Shown one piece after another: positions 63,681-64,000 of a DNA stretch of 64,000 bases. The position numbers and the translations under genes are program-made. The notes beneath the pieces are model-generated. The model made no database searches. It saw only the letters and a program-made list of their open reading frames with translations, and had not been told where the DNA came from. The number at the start of each line of letters is the position of its first letter. Within the stretch, counting starts at the first letter, position 1. The stretch comes from Limnohabitans sp. 2KL-51. Its GTDB lineage: Bacteria; Pseudomonadota; Gammaproteobacteria; Burkholderiales; Burkholderiaceae_C. The stretch covers positions 1 to 64,000 of the forward strand of contig NZ_NESJ01000007.1 in assembly GCF_003063645.1 (NCBI RefSeq). The letters are read 5' to 3'.

Positions 63681-64000
63681 ATGAAACGACATGTGGCCGC
63701 CATCGTGGCGCTGGTCACCGCCCTGCTGGTGATCGACAGCCATGTGGACTGGGTGAGCCAAGACGGCGGGAAGCTGCTGGAGTTGAACGGCCAACGCTTT
63801 GACCTGAAAGGCTGGGCGGCCGAACAAACTCGGTCTTGGCAAAGCGATTGCAAAGCATGGATACCGCTCACCACGCTGTCACCCAATAGCCCCACTGCCC
63901 AGGCCATCCTGCTGGCCATCCAGCAACACAGCTTGCCCGATTCGCGCAGCGCTCGCTGGCTACAGCTGTTGCAACAAGACGACTGGAGCGTGGCCGAGGT
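63681..64000 (+). CDS. Exported or membrane-anchored protein, partial (3' end outside window)
   Basis: At least 106 codons are open to the window end. The start ATG follows a GGAG site. Residues about 4-20 (HVAAIVALVTALLVIDS) look like a signal peptide or anchor. The rest has no motif I recognise (WVSQDGGKLLELNGQRFDLK, then many Gln/Ser). It lies 129 bases from the Rrf2 gene, on the other strand, so the two may share a regulatory region. Confidence 0.7.
   Translation, partial: MKRHVAAIVALVTALLVIDSHVDWVSQDGGKLLELNGQRFDLKGWAAEQTRSWQSDCKAWIPLTTLSPNSPTAQAILLAIQQHSLPDSRSARWLQLLQQDDWSVAE

Overview
The window looks like chromosomal DNA of a betaproteobacterium of the order Burkholderiales, most likely a Comamonadaceae relative. 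The clues are the fkpB-ispH-serS block divergent from radC, Bug/TctC-type solute-binding proteins, a HiPIP and the moderately high G+C coding style. No 16S or other decisive marker is present, so the genus is not claimed.

Region 1 (1-8.3 kb) is accessory and scarred. It holds a TonB-dependent receptor, an excisionase-like HTH protein, a 55-residue ORF of a type seen beside recombinases, a ParDE-type toxin-antitoxin pair, and an exported MORN/coiled-coil/caspase-like protein followed upstream by a nitrilase-family amidase and a small exported protein. Two pairs of direct repeats (about 74 bp at 162/3260 and about 170 bp at 4521/7534) bracket parts of it. It ends at a tRNA-Ser(CGA) next to a truncated TolC-like gene.

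Region 2 (8.3-16.5 kb) is an island-like insert. It has a 7TM-type sensor kinase and response regulator, two Bug/TctC binding proteins, two DUF1028 proteins and a defective IS3-family element. The insert lies between serS and tRNA-Ser. A 70-bp piece of serS tail, spacer and tRNA 5' end occurs at both borders (7968 and 16462), so the insert has split or duplicated an ancestral serS-tRNA-Ser locus.

Region 3 (16.5-24.8 kb) is core genome: serS, ispH, an FKBP-type isomerase, radC, a PfkB-family sugar/nucleoside kinase, purT, galE, rfbC and rfbA.

Region 4 (24.9-56.6 kb) is the main feature. It is a two-partner secretion locus whose exoprotein is one uninterrupted frame of 9,015 codons. Its minus-strand operon reads small unknown protein, TpsB transporter, giant TpsA, with stop/start overlaps at both junctions. 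An A+T-rich divergent promoter region separates it from an OmpR-type regulator and a histidine kinase with four periplasmic cysteines. I infer one self-contained, environmentally switched adhesin system. The exoprotein is a mosaic of TPS domain, autotransporter-type beta repeats, a very long GLUG region, near-identical 705-bp repeats, YDG/MBG-like domains and a Pro/Val/Ala plus Ser/Thr microsatellite tail.

Region 5 (56.6-64 kb) is ordinary: HiPIP, NnrU-like membrane protein, RRM RNA-binding protein, MsbA-type ABC exporter, quinone-oxidoreductase-like enzyme, TauE/SafE permease, DUF2237 protein, Rrf2 regulator and the start of an unknown exported protein that runs off the end.
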